This document shows, one piece after another, positions 6,245 through 8,317 of a stretch of DNA of 8,317 nucleotides. A program made the translations under genes and the position numbers. Within the stretch, counting starts at the first letter, position 1; every line of letters begins with the position of its first letter. This DNA comes from Lentzea sp. Its GTDB lineage: Bacteria > Actinomycetota > Actinomycetes > Mycobacteriales > Pseudonocardiaceae. The stretch lies in the NCBI GenBank assembly GCA_030146905.1, contig JASLAV010001027.1, positions 1 through 8,317 on the forward strand, given 5' to 3'. The notes below the pieces were generated by a model. The model made no database searches. It worked only from the letters and a program-made list of their open reading frames with translations, and was not told where the DNA came from.

Positions 6245-6273
6245 TCACGGCCGAGGGCCCCGGAGACCGTGAC
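6244..6273 (+). terminator. Hairpin at the end of the crotonase gene, probable terminator
   Basis: GTCACGG at 6244-6250 pairs perfectly with CCGTGAC at 6267-6273, and the loop holds further GC pairing (CCG with CGG). It starts on the last base of the TAG stop codon. No U-run follows, as is frequent in high-GC actinobacteria. Confidence 0.55.
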
Positions 6274-6367
6274 TCTCATCGAACGGACCCACGGGACACG
6301 CCCTAGCTGTGCTGACCACTGAGGTTGCGAACGGTCCGACAGATCCTCGGATGATCTTGGAATGAGG

Positions 6368-6424
6368 GAGGGCCTCCGGGTTCGGTGTGGATTGCGACGT
6401 CGACACCGATCAACGGAGGCCCTC
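6368..6424 (+). promoter_or_regulatory. Hairpin enclosing the transposase ribosome-binding site
   Basis: GAGGGCCTCCG at 6368-6378 and CGGAGGCCCTC at 6414-6424 are perfect 11-bp inverted repeats. A nested 6-bp pair sits inside (CGGTGT 6383-6388, ACACCG 6403-6408). The right arm contains the Shine-Dalgarno GGAGG (6415-6419) and ends on the base before the GTG start. In a transcript reading in from outside, the site would be buried. Other IS elements (IS10, IS50) are known to use such hairpins to limit transposase made by read-through; for this element it is inferred. Confidence 0.55.
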
Positions 6425-6984
6425 GTGACCCACGCTAACGCACCACTGACTCCGGTGGGCCGGCTGCGGCTGGCCCGGTGTGTCGTGGACGAGGGCCGGC
6501 CGTTGCGGCGGGCCGCGGAACGGTTCCAGGTCTCGGTCAGCACGGCGAAACGCTGGGCCGACCGCTACCGCGACGAGGGCGAGCAGGGCATGGCCGACCG
6601 GTCATCGCGCCCGCACACGAGTCCGGGACGTGTCCCGTCGCGGGTCGAGCGGCGGATCATCAAGGTGCGCCTGGCCCGGCGGTGGGGGCCGGCCCGGATC
6701 GCGTTCCTGCTGCGCCTGGTGCCCTCCACCGTGCATCGGGTGCTGACCCGCTTCGGCCTGGCCCGGCTGACCCACGTCGACCGGGCCACCGCGCAACCGG
6801 TGCGCCGCTACGAACGCGCCAGGCCGGGCGAGCTGGTGCACGTCGACATCAAAAAGCTCGGCAACATCCCCGACGGCGGCGGGCACCGCGTCACCGGCCG
6901 TCAAGCCGGGCAACGCCACCCCACCCGCACACCAGGCAAGAAACTCGACCGCAACGGCAACTGCCACGTCGGCTACAAGCCCTG
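6425..6984 (+). pseudogene. Truncated IS481-family transposase
   Basis: From the GTG at 6425 (GGAGG five bases ahead) the frame reads VTHANAPLTPVGRLRLARCV, then a helix-turn-helix (about 30-57, RRAAERFQVSVSTAKRWADRYR) and DRSSRPHTSPGRV, the usual IS481 linker. A second HTH-like helical region follows (about 76-115), then ELVHVDIKKLGNIPDGGG, where D141 is the first acidic residue of the DDE nuclease. Homology stops at about residue 185. The second Asp and the Glu are absent, so it cannot transpose on its own. The frame stays open to 7075 by running antisense through the end of the neighbouring DJ-1-like gene, adding about 30 unrelated residues. An in-frame ATG at 6362 exists but would put the hairpin inside the coding sequence. 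Confidence 0.82.
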
Positions 6985-7725
6985 CGAAGGTGGAGGCGTG
7001 AGCGCGCCCCGGTTGTCCAGGACGTGCGAGACCGCGTCCGTCAAGCGTTGCTCGACACCACCGCCGATGCTCTGAAACTGGGCCATGATCTCGGCACTGA
7101 CGCGTTCTGGGTTTCCGGCGTCGAAAGGTGGCGCGGGGTCGTACTCCATGCCGAGTTGGGCGAGCTGTGCGACGTCCTCACCGAAGATCTCGGCCAGCAA
7201 CATCAATCCGAAGTCCATTCCCGCGGTGAGGCCGCCCCCGGTGATCCGGTTGCGATCGATGCACACGCGTTCAGTGGACACGTCGACACCGAGGCGGGCC
7301 AGTTCGGGCCGGGTGGCCCAGTGAGTCGCCGCGCGATAGCCGTCCAGCAGGCCCGCGGCGGCGAGAACGATGGAACCCATGCAGACAGCCGTCACGTACC
7401 GCGCCTTCAGTCCGCGGTCCGTCAGGAAATCCAGCTTCGCCTTGTCTCGCAGCAGGTCGCTGACATCGCCGCCCGGCACGTACAGGATGTCGAGACGCTC
7501 CGGACAGTCATCGAACGTAGTGGTGGGGACGATCGCCACGCCGGTGTCCGACACGACGGGGGCCAACGTCTCGTGTACGAGGTGAACCTTCATCCCGGAG
7601 ACGACGAAAAACGTGTGCGCGCCGATGAAGTCCTGGATCGTCACCTTGTCGAACAAGATCATGCCCACTTCATGTGGCTTGCCGTGAACGGGCCGTTGGA
7701 GAACAGGTTCCGCGGTCCTTGTCAC
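6973..7725 (-). CDS. DJ-1/PfpI-family protein, isonitrile hydratase-like
   Basis: 250-residue cytoplasmic protein of the class I glutamine amidotransferase-like (DJ-1/PfpI) superfamily. It reads HEVGMILFDKVTIQDFIGAH near the N-terminus, PTTTFDDCPERLDILYVPGG at 67-86, AVCMGSIVLAAAGLLDGYRA at 113-132, and TGGGLTAGMDFGLMLLAEIFGEDVAQLAQLGMEYDPAPPFDAG at 162-204. The last block and the pair D32/C115 mirror Pseudomonas isonitrile hydratase InhA (Asp17, Cys101), which adds water to isonitriles to give N-formamides. C115 sits at the nucleophile elbow. The GTG at 7725 is preferred because AGAGGG lies ahead; an ATG at 7662 would cut into the first strand. The gene follows a GlxA-type regulator on the same strand. 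Its stop (6973-6975) lies in IS-derived sequence, so the last few residues (about PPPSQGL) may not be original, although all catalytic parts are present. A thiol hydrolase or chaperone-like role remains possible. Confidence 0.85.
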   Translation of the reverse strand: MTRTAEPVLQRPVHGKPHEVGMILFDKVTIQDFIGAHTFFVVSGMKVHLVHETLAPVVSDTGVAIVPTTTFDDCPERLDILYVPGGDVSDLLRDKAKLDFLTDRGLKARYVTAVCMGSIVLAAAGLLDGYRAATHWATRPELARLGVDVSTERVCIDRNRITGGGLTAGMDFGLMLLAEIFGEDVAQLAQLGMEYDPAPPFDAGNPERVSAEIMAQFQSIGGGVEQRLTDAVSHVLDNRGALTPPPSQGL

Positions 7726-7736
7726 TTTCTCATCCC

Positions 7737-7799
7737 TCTCAGACGTTCGGATGGCGACCGGCGGCCTCGATGTGGCGCCTCGGCAATGCCTGTCTGAGA
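7737..7799 (-). promoter_or_regulatory. Inverted repeat in the leader of the DJ-1-like gene
   Basis: TCTCAGAC (7737-7744) and GTCTGAGA (7792-7799) form a perfect 8-bp inverted repeat 47 bases apart in the 192-base gap upstream of the gene. On the minus-strand transcript the downstream arm runs into the GAGAGGG ribosome-binding site. It may be a leader structure or a split regulator site. Length alone makes chance possible. A minus-strand CATATT farther upstream could be a -10 element but has no clear -35. Confidence 0.25.
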
Positions 7800-7917
7800 T
7801 GATGATCACCGGTCCGCGCCGTGACGGCGACGGGCGATTTCGCCAATATGCGATTCCTTCTTGCCGCCGATCGTGCGTCAGCGAGGTAGAGCCAAGTGGC
7901 ACCTGCAGCGGCACCCG

Positions 7918-8317
7918 CTACGCGGCCGGAGAACTGCGGCCATGGCCGTATGCCCTGCGATAGGCCGAAGGGGAAAGCCCGCAGTGCTGCGCGAACCGAG
8001 TTCGGAAGTTGGCCGCGCTGCCGAGACCGCTGTCGCGGGCGATCTCGTCGATCGAGGCATCGGTCTGTTCCAGAAGCTGCTTCGCGTGATCGATGCGCGC
8101 GACGGCCAGCCATTTCATCGGCGGCATCCCGGTCTCGGCGACGAAGTGGCGGATGAACGTGCGCTGGGACAGGTGGGCGTGCGCCGCGAGTTGCCGGAGG
8201 ACCAGCGGTTCGGCGAGCCGCTCAAGCGCCCATGCACGGGTAGCGGCGGTGGTGCCCTCCTGTGCCTCCGGGAGATGGCGCTTGATGAACTGCGCTTGGC
8301 CGCCGTCGCGGTGCGGC
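7918..8317 (-). CDS. GlxA-type AraC-family transcriptional regulator, C-terminal part (runs off right edge)
   Basis: The 132 visible residues are the carboxyl end of a regulator. PHRDGGQAQF at the edge is the linker typical of regulators with a DJ-1/GATase1-like N-terminal domain and an AraC-type DNA-binding domain (GlxA family). The two AraC helix-turn-helix units follow: about 36-70 (LVLRQLAAHAHLSQRTFIRHF) and about 88-124 (SIDEIARDSGLGSAANFRTRF, then HCGLSPSAYRRAYG, the conserved family signature). The protein ends HGRSSPAA, with the stop at 7918-7920. The start and sensor domain are outside the window. It is followed after 192 bases by the isonitrile-hydratase-like gene on the same strand, so control of that gene is plausible but not shown. 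The family call is firm; the effector is unknown. Confidence 0.93.
   Translation of the reverse strand, partial: PHRDGGQAQFIKRHLPEAQEGTTAATRAWALERLAEPLVLRQLAAHAHLSQRTFIRHFVAETGMPPMKWLAVARIDHAKQLLEQTDASIDEIARDSGLGSAANFRTRFAQHCGLSPSAYRRAYGHGRSSPAA

Larger units (their letters stand above)
6368..6984 (+). mobile_element. Remnant of an IS481-family insertion sequence
   Basis: The stretch holds the leader and the 5' part of an IS481-type transposase. IS homology appears to end at about 6976-6984, just after codons for NGNCHVGYK; typical family members would continue with the rest of the DDE catalytic core. The DNA beyond codes on the other strand for an unrelated gene. The left end of the element was not resolved: it should lie between the crotonase hairpin (6273) and 6368, and no matching right terminal repeat exists to define it. 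No target-site duplication could be identified. Confidence 0.72.

Noticed and set aside
6985..7075. Last 30 codons of the open transposase frame as genuine transposase
   Set aside because: They match nothing expected of the DDE core and are antisense to the conserved end of the DJ-1-like gene; the frame is open by chance past the junction.

Overview
High-GC DNA with strong G/C bias at third codon positions, GTG starts and actinobacterial protein families. The window most likely comes from an actinomycete chromosome. A Pseudonocardiales-type genus (Amycolatopsis, Lentzea, Saccharothrix) would fit, but that is inferred from protein style only. No rRNA, tRNA or CRISPR array is visible.

Layout. 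(1) 1-3460, minus strand: a secreted multidomain family-2 glycoside hydrolase (PA14, SwmB-like, GH2 core, LamG). It is followed 39 bases downstream by the first 34 codons of a LacI-family repressor that runs off the left edge. A perfect 14-bp palindrome and further GAGCGCTC-type palindromes lie upstream of the hydrolase, and a related palindrome lies in front of the repressor. This looks like a sugar-responsive, self-controlled saccharide-utilisation locus. (2) 3459-3783: a gap with no convincing gene, ending in a hairpin that starts at the neighbouring stop codon. (3) 3784-5385, minus strand: a compact three-gene operon made of a cytoplasmic sulfite-oxidase-fold molybdopterin protein, an FAD/NAD(P)H ferredoxin-reductase-type protein overlapping it by 31 bases, and a small zinc-ribbon protein (DUF6510-like). 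Together they look like a soluble NAD(P)H-driven molybdoenzyme module of unknown substrate. (4) 5441-6244, plus strand: a crotonase-superfamily protein, divergent from the operon across only 55 bases, ending in a hairpin. (5) About 6368-6984: the 5' part of an IS481-family insertion sequence. Its transposase has a hairpin over its ribosome-binding site and is cut off after the first catalytic aspartate. (6) 6973-8317, minus strand: a DJ-1/PfpI protein closely resembling isonitrile hydratase, whose stop codon lies in IS-derived sequence, preceded by the C-terminal half of a GlxA-type AraC-family regulator that enters from the right edge.

How the parts work together. Region 1 is probably a regulator-enzyme pair for an extracellular glycan. 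Region 3 is a redox module whose gene overlap and tight spacing imply co-translation. Region 6 pairs a DJ-1-like enzyme with a regulator of the GlxA class. The IS remnant marks the boundary between regions 4 and 6 and points to past rearrangement there. Nothing here can be called a new defence or biosynthetic system from sequence alone. The least understood parts are the molybdoenzyme trio, the crotonase with an altered active site, and the IS-terminated isonitrile-hydratase-like gene.
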